A stretch of 64,000 bases of DNA from Paraburkholderia largidicola (GTDB taxonomy: Bacteria; Pseudomonadota; Gammaproteobacteria; Burkholderiales; Burkholderiaceae), in assembly GCF_013426895.1 (NCBI RefSeq), contig NZ_AP023176.1:930001-994000 (forward strand), read 5' to 3'. The translations under genes and the position numbers were made by a program. This document shows positions 53,497 to 63,066 of the stretch, in pieces. The notes below the pieces were generated by a model that saw only the letters and a list, made by a program, of their open reading frames with translations, searched no databases and had not been told where the DNA came from. Positions within the stretch are counted from its first letter, which is position 1; each line of letters begins with the position of its first letter.

Positions 53497-54468
53497 ATGA
53501 CGATCAAACCGCAATCCTTCCTGCGCGCGCTCTTCACGGTGACGATCCTGCTGATCGCGCTGGTGCTGGTGCGCCTGCTGTGGGTCAACTACATGTACTC
53601 GCCATGGACGCGCGATGGCCGCGTGCGCGCCGACGTGATCGACGTGGCGACCGATGTGTCGGGGCTCGTCAGCGAAGTGCGCGTGAAGGACAACCAGTAC
53701 GTGCATCGCGGCGACGTGCTGTTCGTGCTCGATCCTTATCGCTTCAATTACGCTGTCGCGCAGGCCGATGCCGACATCGCGCGAGCCCAGGCCGAGATGG
53801 CGCGCGCGAAGGCGCAGGTGGCGGAAGGCGCGTCGCGCGACCAGATGAAGCGCGAGCAGGCGGCGCGCCGCGCGAACCTCGCGGGCGACGTGATCTCCGA
53901 CGAAACCCGCGAAGATGCCGTCTCCGCTGCGAGCCAGTCGGATGCCGCCTACCGTGCCGACATCGCCGCCTATAGCGCCGCCGAGGCGCTGTACAAAGCC
54001 GCCGTCGTCGAGCAGCAGACGGCGCAGCTCAATCTGACGCGCAGCGTGGTGAGAGCGCCCGCCGACGGCTATATCACCAATCTGAATCTGTGGCCGGGGG
54101 ACTATGCGACGGCGGGCGCAGCGAGGATGGCGCTGATCGACGCGCACTCGTTCTGGGTCTACGGCTATTTCGAGGAAACGAAGATTCCGCGCGTGCAGGT
54201 CGGCGACCGCGCGGTGGTGCGCCTGCTGTCGGGCGGCGTCGACATTCAGGGGCACGTGGACAGCATCTCGAGCGGCATCGCCGACCGCGACAATCCGACC
54301 AGCGGCAACGACCTGCTGGCGGACGTGAACCCGATCTTCACATGGGTGCGGCTCGCGCAGCGGGTGCCCGTGCGCGTGCATCTGGACAGTGTGCCGGCGG
54401 GGATGCACCTCGCGGCGGGCATGACGTGCACCGTCACGTTGCTGCCCGGCAAGCGGGTGCCTTCTTAA
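53497..54468 (+). CDS. HlyD-family periplasmic adaptor (AaeA/EmrA-like)
   Basis: 323 residues: an N-terminal membrane anchor (FTVTILLIALVLVRLLWVNY), a biotinyl-lipoyl-like half (VSGLVSEVRVKDNQYVHRGD, near 57-76), coiled-coil helices (AQADADIARAQAEMARAKAQ, ~90-150), the second lipoyl half (VVRAPADGYITNLNLWPGDY) and a beta-barrel. It links the FUSC pump to the outer-membrane factor. ATG at 53497 preferred to TTG at 53485. The gene end overlaps the convergent AraC gene by 4 bp. Confidence 0.92.
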   Translation: MTIKPQSFLRALFTVTILLIALVLVRLLWVNYMYSPWTRDGRVRADVIDVATDVSGLVSEVRVKDNQYVHRGDVLFVLDPYRFNYAVAQADADIARAQAEMARAKAQVAEGASRDQMKREQAARRANLAGDVISDETREDAVSAASQSDAAYRADIAAYSAAEALYKAAVVEQQTAQLNLTRSVVRAPADGYITNLNLWPGDYATAGAARMALIDAHSFWVYGYFEETKIPRVQVGDRAVVRLLSGGVDIQGHVDSISSGIADRDNPTSGNDLLADVNPIFTWVRLAQRVPVRVHLDSVPAGMHLAAGMTCTVTLLPGKRVPS

Positions 54469-55418
54469 GCGCGGTCCTGAGCGATGTCCAGATGGGCGGC
54501 GATCTGGCGGCCCGCTGCGCGCCGCCAGGCGCCCGGCGACGTGCCCGTTGCCTTCAGGAACAGGCGGCTCAGATGGCTCTGGTCCGCGAAGCCGCAAAAG
54601 CTCGCGATTTCGGTGAGCGTCAGATCGGTGGCTTCGATCAGTTGCCGCGCTTCGCCGACGCGTTGTTCGAGCAGCCATTGATGCGGCGTGCGGCCCGTGG
54701 CGCGGGAAAACGCCCGGATGAAATAGCCGCGCGACAGGTTGCATTCGCTGGCGACATCGGCGATGGACGCGCCTTGCCGCGATCGCTCGATCAGCAATTC
54801 TTTGGCGCGTGCCTCATGGGCGTGAGACAGCGCGCCTTTGGTGCGAGGCCGGCGATCGCGCAGATTGCCGTAGCGCTGCGCAAGGTGCGTGCCGACGATC
54901 ACGCCCATCTGCTCGGCGAACAGCGAATCGATGGCGCCGTAGTGGGCGAGGTTGCTGTCCAGCGCACGCGCGAGATGACCGAGCACCGGGTCTTTCTGTT
55001 CGACCGCGCAGGTCAGCCCGTCGATGCCGGGGCCGCCGTGTTCGTCGCTGAGTCGTGTGAAGAATGCACGCGATAATTCGACCAGCACGAAGTCGAAATT
55101 CCCATATAGATCAGCGCGATAATCTTCTGAGAAATCGCGGATATAAATAGAATCCGCTTCAAACCGTTTGACGATGCGTCGCTCGCCGTTAAAAATATTC
55201 CGCCGATGCCCGCTGTTCAGCGATATACCGACCAGAAAACCCCGGTCGGATGCGGGCATGGCGACGCGATCCAGATGCGCTTCGTCCATGCACTTGCGAT
55301 AGAAGCGGATGTCGCCAATATCTAATTCGATATCTTTGCGTAATTTGCTCGACACACATCCAAGCATGTCCTTTGGCGTGGGAGGCGCGGCTGCTGCGGG
55401 ATGTGCGTAAGTCGACAT
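54465..55418 (-). CDS. AraC-family transcriptional regulator
   Basis: 317 residues with a C-terminal double HTH (ASIADVASECNLSRGYFIRA; LTEIASFCGFADQSHLSRLF, then TSPGAWRRAAG). The N-terminal domain has the AraC-type cupin-like layout without a clear ligand motif. The ATG at 55418 follows GAGGACGTTGCTC; a GTG at 55442 could add 8 residues. It converges with the efflux operon by 4 bp. Target genes unknown, possibly the neighbouring ATPase regulator. Confidence 0.89.
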   Translation of the reverse strand: MSTYAHPAAAAPPTPKDMLGCVSSKLRKDIELDIGDIRFYRKCMDEAHLDRVAMPASDRGFLVGISLNSGHRRNIFNGERRIVKRFEADSIYIRDFSEDYRADLYGNFDFVLVELSRAFFTRLSDEHGGPGIDGLTCAVEQKDPVLGHLARALDSNLAHYGAIDSLFAEQMGVIVGTHLAQRYGNLRDRRPRTKGALSHAHEARAKELLIERSRQGASIADVASECNLSRGYFIRAFSRATGRTPHQWLLEQRVGEARQLIEATDLTLTEIASFCGFADQSHLSRLFLKATGTSPGAWRRAAGRQIAAHLDIAQDRA

Positions 55419-55905
55419 GAGCAACGTCCTCAATTCATGCACCGCCTGCGAAACTTAGTCCGGCCAGTTTACACGGAAGCGACTGGCGATAAATATTCAA
55501 AAAACAGGCGGGTGGCATTTATGGTTTTATCGCGCGTCGATTCACGCCGTTTCAGGAGGCGCGTATTTTGGCGGAATTTGCCGTCGTTCGGGGCTTGACG
55601 TCCGGGCTATGTACCAGATGTGATGCCGTCCTCATAACGGTAAAAAAGACCGCACAAATTCAATGCAGGTCACTATTATTCAAGACACGCCGTTACGGCA
55701 TGTTTACAATTCGAACGCATTTCTCTCTTAGCCAGTCCATTTGCGTGATCGACACAGCCCAATCTTTGAGCAGCGTCGCGGCGCGATGCGCGCAAGCCAA
55801 TAGCCACGCACGCTGCGAAAGATTGGCGCACACGATCTTCGACCTTCAACCAGGTGCACATCTTCGTTCGATCGAATTCGCGATCAGCATTTCCTGGAGG
55901 CGGCC
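55419..55905. other. 487-bp AT-richer gap, no convincing gene
   Basis: Shared upstream region of the AraC gene and the ATPase regulator. A 113-residue frame (55568-55909) shows no family features and uses codons unlike its neighbours. The base composition is markedly lower in GC than the genes on either side. TGGAGG just before 55906 is the ribosome site of the next gene. Confidence 0.45.
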
Positions 55906-58836
55906 ATGATTCAGATCGGCACATTGCTCGTCAATTTCGAACAGCGAGAGATTCGTCAGCACGGCCGTTCGGTGCGGGTTGGCGCACGTGCCTTCGACAT
56001 ACTCGAAGTGCTGTATCGCGCGGACGGCGGCATCGTGTCGAAGGACGCCATCATGGACGCCGTGTGGCCGGGCTCGATCGTCGAGGAGAACCGGCTGCAG
56101 GTCCATATCGCCGCGTTGCGCAAGCTGTTCGGCGCCGACCGCGAACTCATCAAGACCGTGCCGGGACGTGGCTATCTGCTCGTCTCGGAGAGCCGTCATG
56201 CGCGAGCGCCGGAGCGGCAGGGCGGGCAGTTCGCGAACGGCGGCGGGCTGCCTGCCTGCGCCGCGACGCTGGTTGGGCGTCAGGGCGAAGTCGCGCAGAT
56301 CGTCGAGCGGCTTCGCGATGCGTCCGTCGTCACGCTGGTCGGTGCGGGCGGGATCGGCAAGACCTGTCTGGCCGTCCACGTCGCGCGAGCCATGCGCGAG
56401 ACCGTCAGCGAGCATTCCCGCGAGCCGGTCTGCTTCGTCGAACTCGCCAAAGCCTCGACGCGCGACACCGTGCTTAAGGCGCTCGCGGGCGCATTGCGGA
56501 TCGATGCATCCGATGAATACCTGACCCAGGAAAGCCTCGCCGACGTCATCGCCGCCGCGCCGTGCGTGCTCGTGCTCGACAATGCCGAGCACGTGATCGA
56601 CGTGGTTGCGAGTCTCGTCGAAGCGCTGGCCGCGCGCAGTCCCGCGCTGCGCGTGCTCGTGACGAGCCGCGAGCCGCTGCATATCTGGGCCGAGTCCGTG
56701 TTTCGCATCGAGCCGCTGGCCGTGCCCGCAAGCGGTGCATCGGTCGATGCAATCCTCGCGCATTCGGCCGTCGAACTGTTCCTGAGCCGCGCGAAGTCGG
56801 TTGCGCCCGAATGTGGTGCAGATGACAACGCGATCCGTCTGGTCGGCGAAATCTGCCGGCGGCTCGAAGGTTTACCGCTTGCTATCGAACTGGCCGCCGC
56901 ACGCGTGGCGACACTCGGCGTCGAAGGCGTGGCGTCGCGCCTGGACGACCGTCTGAACCTGCTGACGGGCGGCCTGCGCTCCGCGCTGCCGCGTCATCAG
57001 ACCTTGCGCGCGACCTTCGACTGGAGCTACGCGCTGCTCGACACGACTTCACGTATGTTGTTCAGGCGGCTCGGCTTCTTTGCCGGCGCCTTCACGTTCG
57101 ATGCCGTCTGCACGGTCGCGACCGAGCCGGACATGCCGATCGCCTCCGTCATTTCGAGCCTGAGCGAACTGGCCGCCAAGTCGCTGTTGAGCGTCGAGTT
57201 CTGCGGCGCGATCGCGCAATACCGGCTGACGGAATCGACGCGTGCGTATGCGATGGAGAAGCTGCGCGACGAAGGCGAACTGCAGCGCATCGCGACGCGT
57301 CACATGCACTATCTGCAGGAGCGGATCGAGCACGGCAAGCTGTCGGTCAGCGGTGCCGCGCAGGGTCTCGCGGCTGCCGAGCCGCGTCTTGCGCTCGACG
57401 ACGCGCGCGCCGCATTCGAATGGGCGTTCTCGCCGGGCGGCAATCCCGCGCTCGGCGTCGCGCTGACGGGCTCGCTAGTGGGGACGCTGCTGCAAGGCCC
57501 GCTGCTGCACGAATGCTACGAGCGCTCGGGGCGCGCGCTGGCCGCGCTCGATGCACTGCCGCCCGGTTCCGTCGATACGCTGTGTGAAATGCGCCTGTGT
57601 TCCGCGTACGCGTCGACGCTGCTGCACACGGGCGGCGCAGTGCGCGAGGCGGGGCCGTTGTGGAAGCGCGTGCTGGTGCTCGCGCGCCAGGCACACGACG
57701 ATGCGTTCGAGGCGCGCGCGCTGTGGGGCGCCTGGAACTCGATGCTCGCATCGTCGGACATTCACGCGTCGTTCCGCTTCGCGACCCGCTTCCAGGCGTT
57801 TGCGGAACGCTGCGGCACGCCGTGGCAGCAGATTCTCGCCGCCGAAATGATCGCCGTGTCGCTGCATTGCTTCGGCGAGCATGAGCAGGCGCGCGTGCGG
57901 CTGGAGCGGGCAATCGCCGCGCTGACCGAACTCGGGCCGATCGCGCCCGGCAGCCTGGGCGTCGCTGTCGATCCGTTCACGTTCGGCAACGGCACGCTGG
58001 CGCGGATCGTATGGCTGCAAGGGCATCCCGAACGGGCGATGCAACTGGTCGAGAACGTCGTCAATTCGATCCGGCCTGACATGCTGGAGCCGTCGCTGAG
58101 TCACCTGCTTGCCGTCGTTGCCGTGCCGTTGGCGCTGCAATGCGGCGAGCTCGAAACGGCCGCGCGCTATCTGGTCGTGCTGCGCTCGCAGGTCGCGTTG
58201 AACCGCTTCGAGATCTGGCAGGCGTACGGGGAGTGTCACGCGGGACACCTCGACATTTTGCAAGGGCACCCGCACGCCGGCCTGATGAAGCTCGAACCCG
58301 CGCTGCAACGGCTGTTGTCGTGCGGCTTCCGGCGTGTGCTGACGCCCGTTCTCGCCGTCTGCGCCGAAGCGCTGGCGAGAACGGGGCGCATCGCCGAAGC
58401 GCGCTCGAAGCTCGACGCGGCGCTCGAGTTCTGCAACGCGCATGGCGAGCATTTCTTTATCGCAGAGTTGCAGCGCGTGATGGGCGTGACGGCGCTGGAG
58501 CAATCGCGGGTGATCCAGTCGAACGGTCGCGTGTCGATCGCCGACGAGTTCGAAACGGAAGGGCGCCGCCATCTGCTCGACGCGATGCAGACGGCCAGAG
58601 AGCAACATGCGCCGATGCTCGAACTGCGCGCCGTGCTGAACTTCGCGGACCATCTGCTCGAACGGGGCGAGACGGCGCGGGCGGCTTCGCTGCTGACCGA
58701 TGTGTCGACGCGCGTCGACCTGCAATCGAACGCACCCGATATCAGGCGGCTGGCGGCGCTTCTGCAGATGACGCACGCGTCACGCCTATCGGTCGATACC
58801 GCTAGCGGCCAGCCGGCGATGGCCAGCGACCTTTAA
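55906..58836 (+). CDS. Winged-helix/P-loop ATPase regulator with helical repeats (COG3903-type)
   Basis: 976 residues. OmpR-type winged helix at 1-95 (RAFDILEVLYRADGGIVSKD, VHIAALRKLFGAD, PGRGYLLVS). STAND-like ATPase at ~125-470 (Walker A LVGAGGIGKTCLAVHVA, Walker B VLVLDNAEHV, TSREPLH, LPRHQTLRATFDWSYALL). TPR-like helical repeats fill ~480-950. Such single-chain proteins resemble MalT/AfsR: ligand binding to the repeats and ATP state would govern DNA binding. GGAGG precedes the ATG at 55906. The next gene, a haloperoxidase-like hydrolase, starts 243 bp downstream and carries a 28-bp element shared with another gene downstream of a paralogue. Confidence 0.9.
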   Translation: MIQIGTLLVNFEQREIRQHGRSVRVGARAFDILEVLYRADGGIVSKDAIMDAVWPGSIVEENRLQVHIAALRKLFGADRELIKTVPGRGYLLVSESRHARAPERQGGQFANGGGLPACAATLVGRQGEVAQIVERLRDASVVTLVGAGGIGKTCLAVHVARAMRETVSEHSREPVCFVELAKASTRDTVLKALAGALRIDASDEYLTQESLADVIAAAPCVLVLDNAEHVIDVVASLVEALAARSPALRVLVTSREPLHIWAESVFRIEPLAVPASGASVDAILAHSAVELFLSRAKSVAPECGADDNAIRLVGEICRRLEGLPLAIELAAARVATLGVEGVASRLDDRLNLLTGGLRSALPRHQTLRATFDWSYALLDTTSRMLFRRLGFFAGAFTFDAVCTVATEPDMPIASVISSLSELAAKSLLSVEFCGAIAQYRLTESTRAYAMEKLRDEGELQRIATRHMHYLQERIEHGKLSVSGAAQGLAAAEPRLALDDARAAFEWAFSPGGNPALGVALTGSLVGTLLQGPLLHECYERSGRALAALDALPPGSVDTLCEMRLCSAYASTLLHTGGAVREAGPLWKRVLVLARQAHDDAFEARALWGAWNSMLASSDIHASFRFATRFQAFAERCGTPWQQILAAEMIAVSLHCFGEHEQARVRLERAIAALTELGPIAPGSLGVAVDPFTFGNGTLARIVWLQGHPERAMQLVENVVNSIRPDMLEPSLSHLLAVVAVPLALQCGELETAARYLVVLRSQVALNRFEIWQAYGECHAGHLDILQGHPHAGLMKLEPALQRLLSCGFRRVLTPVLAVCAEALARTGRIAEARSKLDAALEFCNAHGEHFFIAELQRVMGVTALEQSRVIQSNGRVSIADEFETEGRRHLLDAMQTAREQHAPMLELRAVLNFADHLLERGETARAASLLTDVSTRVDLQSNAPDIRRLAALLQMTHASRLSVDTASGQPAMASDL

Positions 58837-58961
58837 CGCACACGGTCACCGGCGTTCGAATCCGCCTGAAAACTTCTTAATCTCCGCAGACGGGCGCTCG
58901 CGGCTATAGCGCGCGCCTGTCGAAGCCGTCATGTCATCAGGCGCACAAGGTTCCGTTCAGG

Positions 58962-58989
58962 ACGTTTAAGCCGCGCATCAGGACTTTGA
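58962..58989 (+). promoter_or_regulatory. 28-bp element upstream of the haloperoxidase-like gene
   Basis: ACGTTTAAGC, then CGCGCATCAGGACTTTGA. It differs at 2 of 28 positions from the element at 63039-63066 upstream of the isochorismatase-like gene. It lies 90 bp before the start codon, in the promoter region, so a common regulator (perhaps the adjacent ATPase proteins) is the simplest explanation. Confidence 0.6.
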
Positions 58990-59078
58990 CCGCGCGCCTC
59001 GCTATGCTCCGTCTCTTCCAACACCAGACGCTCGCCGCGCAAGCGTGCGCGAAGCGATGCAACGACGGAGAACAAAGG

Positions 59079-59921
59079 ATGAACGCGCACAACCAGCGTG
59101 ACAACTTCGTGAAGGCTAAGGACGGCACGGACATCTTCTTCAAGGACTGGGGCACGGGCACGCCCGTGGTCTTCTCGCACGGCTGGCCGCTGTCCGCCGA
59201 CGCGTGGGACCCGCAGATGCTGTTCCTCGTGAACCAGGGCTATCGCGTGATCGCGCACGACCGTCGCGGGCATGGCCGTTCGGGCCAGGCGTCGGGCGGC
59301 AACGACATGGACACCTACGCGGACGATCTCGCCGCGGTGCTCGATGCGCTGGACGTGACGAACGCCATGCTGGTCGGCCATTCGACGGGCGGCGGCGAAG
59401 TCGCGCATTACATCGGCCGTCATGGCTCGAAGCGTGTCGCGAAGGCCGTGCTGATCGGCGCCGTGCCGCCGCTGATGCTGAAGACGGCCGACAACCCGGG
59501 CGGCCTGCCGATGTCGGTGTTCGACGGCATTCGCGCGGGCGTCGCCGCCAACCGCTCGCAGTTCTTCCTCGACCTCGCGACGCCGTTCTACGGGTTCAAC
59601 CGTCCCGACGCGCAGGTCTCGCAAGGGCTGATCGAGGACTTCTGGCGCCAGGGCATGGCGGGCTCGATCAAAGGCCAGTACGAGTGCATCAGGCAGTTCT
59701 CCGAGGTCGACTATACGGACGACCTGAAGAAGATCGACGTGCCCACGCTCTTCCTGCATGGCGACGACGATCAGATCGTGCCTATCGACGCCTCGGCGAA
59801 GCCTGCTTCCAGGCTGGTGAAGAACGCGACGCTGAAGGTCTATGCCGGCGCGCCGCACGGCATGTGCAGCACGCATGCCGAGCAGGTGAACGCCGACCTG
59901 CTGTCGTTCCTGAAGCAGTAA
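59079..59921 (+). CDS. Alpha/beta hydrolase, cofactor-free (non-haem) haloperoxidase-like
   Basis: 280 residues of the chloroperoxidase/perhydrolase-arylesterase family: [26 protein letters not shown], nucleophile Ser in [13 protein letters not shown] (~residue 104), Asp in [10 protein letters not shown] and His in [13 protein letters not shown] complete the triad. In vitro, such enzymes make peracids; physiological role unclear (ester hydrolysis). ATG at 59079 is preceded by GGAGAACAAAGG. It follows one ATPase regulator and is followed by a terminator and the next ATPase regulator. Confidence 0.92.
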   Translation: MNAHNQRDNFVKAKDGTDIFFKDWGTGTPVVFSHGWPLSADAWDPQMLFLVNQGYRVIAHDRRGHGRSGQASGGNDMDTYADDLAAVLDALDVTNAMLVGHSTGGGEVAHYIGRHGSKRVAKAVLIGAVPPLMLKTADNPGGLPMSVFDGIRAGVAANRSQFFLDLATPFYGFNRPDAQVSQGLIEDFWRQGMAGSIKGQYECIRQFSEVDYTDDLKKIDVPTLFLHGDDDQIVPIDASAKPASRLVKNATLKVYAGAPHGMCSTHAEQVNADLLSFLKQ

Positions 59922-59977
59922 GCAGCCGGGTATTTGCGTCGCGCGCATGGCCGCGCGCGGCGCCAGGCATCGAGAAC

Positions 59978-60007
59978 GCCGCCCGTCAGGCATGCCGGGC
60001 GGCTTTT
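59978..60007 (+). terminator. Rho-independent terminator after the haloperoxidase-like gene
   Basis: 8-bp stem GCCGCCCG / CGGGCGGC with a 10-base loop, followed by TTTT, 57 bp after the stop. Confidence 0.8.
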
Positions 60008-60167
60008 GTTCGTTGTACACTGCTTCGCAGTCGGTCCCGCTTGTCGTATCGTCCTGTCATGGCTGCAATCGTCACGGCCATATGGGAAGCAGCATCGTAT
60101 CGTGTGAGCCTTCAACGTTGCGCAATCGCCGTTGCGGGTTCCACAGTCCTCCACATCACCTCTTCAG

Positions 60168-62945
60168 ATGATGACGATCAAGATCGGTCAACTCGAGATT
60201 TCACTTGATCATCGCGAAGTGCGGCTCGATGGGCAGAAGGTCCCGATCGGCAGTCGCGCGTTCGACATTCTCGCGTTGCTGATCGCAGCCGACGGCGAAC
60301 TCGTATCGAAAGACGAGATCATGCGTGTCGTCTGGCCGACCACGGTGGTCGAAAAGAACAATCTGCAGGTGCATATCTCCGCGCTGCGCCGCGCGTTCGG
60401 CGACGAGCGCGAGCGTCTGCGCACGGTGCCCGGCCGCGGCTACCGTCTGGTCATGCATGACGATGTCGATGCGCACGACGCCGCCGGCCTGCCGTCCGCC
60501 ACGCAAGAGGACGCAACCGTCAGCGCCGACGCGCCGCGACTTTCGCGTCAACCGTTGCCCGCGCGCGTGCCGGCGCTGATCGGCCGGCAAGACGCGCTCG
60601 ACGGCGTGGCTGCGGCGTTGCGCGCGCATCAGGCCGTGACGCTGGTGGGCACGGGCGGCATCGGCAAGACGCGCCTCGCGGTCGAAGTCGCGCATGCTGT
60701 CCATCATGAGTTCGCCGATGGCGTCGTGTTCGTGCCGCTCGCGGCCGTGAACGATGCGCCGTCGGCGCTCGACGCACTCGCGTTCGCGATGGGCAGCCGG
60801 CTTTCCGCGAGCCGCACCGCGCTCGCGCAGATCGCCGCCGAATGGCGCGACCGCGAGGCGCTGGTGGTGCTCGACAACTGCGAGCAGGTGCTGGAGATCG
60901 TGGCCGCCATCGCGGAATCGCTGACTGGCGCGGGCAGCCGCATGCGCGTGCTGGCGACGAGCCGCGAAGCCTTGCGCGTGCGGGATGAAATCGTCTATCA
61001 GGTGCCGCCGCTATCCGTGCCGACGCCGGACGATCCGGGCACCGATGTGCTGCGCACGCCCGCCGTGCGCTTCTTTCTGGCGCGCGCCCAGGCCGACGGT
61101 GCGCATTTTTCGCTCGACGAAACCAGCGTTCGTCTGACGGGCGAGGTGTGCCGCCGTCTCGACGGCATTCCGCTCGCGCTCGAACTGGCGGCATCGCGTG
61201 CGGCCGTGCTCGGCATCGGCTTGCTGGCCGAGCATCTCGACGACCGATTCCGCATCCTCACGGGCGGTCGGCGCACGGCGTTGCCGCGTCATCAGACGCT
61301 CAAGGCGACGCTCGACTGGAGCTACCGTCTGCTGAGCGGCGACGAACAGAAGCTGTTGCGCTGGCTCGGCATGTTCGTCAACGGCTTCACGCTCGACGCC
61401 GCCTGCGCGATGGCGGAGCACGCCGGGCTCACGCGCATGGAAGCGCTCGACGCCGTGAGCGGTCTCGTCTCGCGCTCGTTGCTGACCACGGACTTCGAAG
61501 GCTCGTCGTATCGCTACCGTCTGCTCGAATCGACGCGCGCCTACGCGCTGCAGCAACTCGACGACAACGGCGAGCGCATCGCTGCGGCGGGCGCGCATGC
61601 GGCGCTGTTTTTGCAGATGCTCGACACGGCGCAGAAGCGCTGGGCCGAGCGGCCCGTCGTCGAATGGCTGGCCGAGTTCACGCGCGAACTCGGCAACCTG
61701 CGCACCGCGCTCGACTGGACACTCGGCGAACGCGGCGACCACGCGACGGGCATTGCGCTCGCGGCTGTCACCGTGCCTTATCTGTATGAACTCTCACTGG
61801 TCGAAGAGTGTTGCAGCCGTGCGCGTGCCGCGCTGCGCTTCGTGGCTTCTGACGCCCAGGACGACGGCCGGAACGGCGTCGAAGCGCGCTTGCGGCTCAT
61901 GTCCGCGCTCGCCGCCGGGCTCGTTTATACGGAAGGTCCGCTGACGGAGACGCGCGAGGCATGGGCGCTCGTGCTGAACGAGGCGATGCAGGCCGGTCAT
62001 GCCGACTACGCATCGCGGGCCCGCTGGGGCGCGTGGAACTGGCATCAGTACAGCGGACGCGCGCGCGACGCGCTGATGCTCGCGCGCCGCTTCGGCGATT
62101 TCGCGCGCAGCAGCGGCGATGCGACGCTGGCCGTGTTGTCGGCGCGCGTCGAAGGGATCGCGCTGCACTATGCGGGCGACCAGCCGCGCGCACGCGAACT
62201 GCTCGAGCGGATGATCGAAGAGTACGAAGAAAAGCCGCTGAGCCGCTGGCACACGCCGGGCTTTCGCGTCGATCATGGCATCGCTGCGCGCGCGACGCTG
62301 GCGCGTGTGCGATGGGTGCAAGGCGAGCGCAGCGGCGCATACGATCTCGCCGCGCGCTGCTTCGATTCGGCCGCGCAGTACGACCATGAAATCGTCATCT
62401 GCTATGTGCTCGTCGAAGCGCTCGTGCCGATTGCGCTGTTGAATGGCGATCAGGCGGCGGCGCGTCACGGCATCGACGTGCTGCATGAACTGTCGACACG
62501 CTTCGGCTTCACGATCTGGAGCGCGTGCTGCGCGTGCTACGACGCATGGCTCGCAACACTCGACAGCCCCGGTGTCGGTTCGATCGAACAGTTGATCAAC
62601 TCGATCTCCGCGCTGCGCGCAACCGGCTATCTCGCGCAGCTTTCGCCGTTGCAGGGGCAACTCGCTGTCGCGCTGATGAAGGCGTCGCGCGACAAGAAAG
62701 CGCTCGCGACGATCGACGACGCACTGCGCCACGCCGACGACAACGGCGAGCGCTGGTACTACGCCGAGCTATGCAGGATCAAGGCCGACGTGCTGTGCAA
62801 GCTCGGCCGTCACGACGATGCGCAACGCTGGTTCGCGACATCGCTCGACTGGGAACAGCGCAACGGCGTCGAACGTGCGGGCGCGCGCGATGCGTCGGCC
62901 ACGCGTACATCGTTGCGTGTCGTTCCCGTGCAGTCTCGCGCTTGA
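60168..62945 (+). CDS. Winged-helix/P-loop ATPase regulator with helical repeats (COG3903-type)
   Basis: 925 residues, paralogue of the proteins at 46534 and 55906. Winged helix 1-95 (RAFDILALLIAADGELVSKD, VHISALRRAFG, PGRGYRLVM). ATPase ~125-460 (Walker A LVGTGGIGKTRLAVEVA, Walker B LVVLDNCEQV, TSREALR, LPRHQTLKATLDWSYRLL). C-terminal helical repeats ~480-900. Closer in the ELS(L)VEECC region to the truncated copy than to the 976-residue one. Start at the first of two ATGs (60168); no strong ribosome site. The stop codon lies inside the first unit of a 13-bp tandem repeat. The isochorismatase-like gene downstream is the probable target. Confidence 0.9.
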   Translation: MMTIKIGQLEISLDHREVRLDGQKVPIGSRAFDILALLIAADGELVSKDEIMRVVWPTTVVEKNNLQVHISALRRAFGDERERLRTVPGRGYRLVMHDDVDAHDAAGLPSATQEDATVSADAPRLSRQPLPARVPALIGRQDALDGVAAALRAHQAVTLVGTGGIGKTRLAVEVAHAVHHEFADGVVFVPLAAVNDAPSALDALAFAMGSRLSASRTALAQIAAEWRDREALVVLDNCEQVLEIVAAIAESLTGAGSRMRVLATSREALRVRDEIVYQVPPLSVPTPDDPGTDVLRTPAVRFFLARAQADGAHFSLDETSVRLTGEVCRRLDGIPLALELAASRAAVLGIGLLAEHLDDRFRILTGGRRTALPRHQTLKATLDWSYRLLSGDEQKLLRWLGMFVNGFTLDAACAMAEHAGLTRMEALDAVSGLVSRSLLTTDFEGSSYRYRLLESTRAYALQQLDDNGERIAAAGAHAALFLQMLDTAQKRWAERPVVEWLAEFTRELGNLRTALDWTLGERGDHATGIALAAVTVPYLYELSLVEECCSRARAALRFVASDAQDDGRNGVEARLRLMSALAAGLVYTEGPLTETREAWALVLNEAMQAGHADYASRARWGAWNWHQYSGRARDALMLARRFGDFARSSGDATLAVLSARVEGIALHYAGDQPRARELLERMIEEYEEKPLSRWHTPGFRVDHGIAARATLARVRWVQGERSGAYDLAARCFDSAAQYDHEIVICYVLVEALVPIALLNGDQAAARHGIDVLHELSTRFGFTIWSACCACYDAWLATLDSPGVGSIEQLINSISALRATGYLAQLSPLQGQLAVALMKASRDKKALATIDDALRHADDNGERWYYAELCRIKADVLCKLGRHDDAQRWFATSLDWEQRNGVERAGARDASATRTSLRVVPVQSRA

Positions 62946-63018
62946 CAACACCGCTTGACAACACCGCTTGACAACACCGCTTGACAACACCGCTTGACAA
63001 CACCGCTTGACAACACCG
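62941..63018. repeat. Six perfect 13-bp tandem repeats
   Basis: The unit CTTGACAACACCG is repeated six times exactly (62941-63018), with a degenerate seventh copy after it. The array starts inside the stop codon of the ATPase gene. Each unit contains the -35 consensus TTGACA. The rest of the 320-bp gap to 63265 contains the 28-bp element and no gene. Confidence 0.95.
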
Positions 63019-63038
63019 CTTAACAACGCCCCTTAATA

Positions 63039-63066
63039 ACGTTTAAGGCGCGCATCAGGACTTTAA
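63039..63066 (+). promoter_or_regulatory. 28-bp element upstream of the isochorismatase-like gene
   Basis: ACGTTTAAGG, then CGCGCATCAGGACTTTAA. 26 of 28 bases are identical to 58962-58989. It is 199 bp before the start codon at 63266, immediately after the tandem repeat. Function inferred only from conservation. Confidence 0.6.

Noticed and set aside
55568..55909. 113-codon frame upstream of the ATPase regulator
   Set aside because: No conserved motif and lies in an AT-richer control region.
62941..63018. Possible CRISPR array
   Set aside because: The units are contiguous 13-bp repeats with no spacers and no cas genes nearby.
62941..63040. Array of functional -35 elements for the isochorismatase-like gene
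   Set aside because: TTGACA recurs every 13 bp, but no -10 was found at 16-18 bp from any copy.
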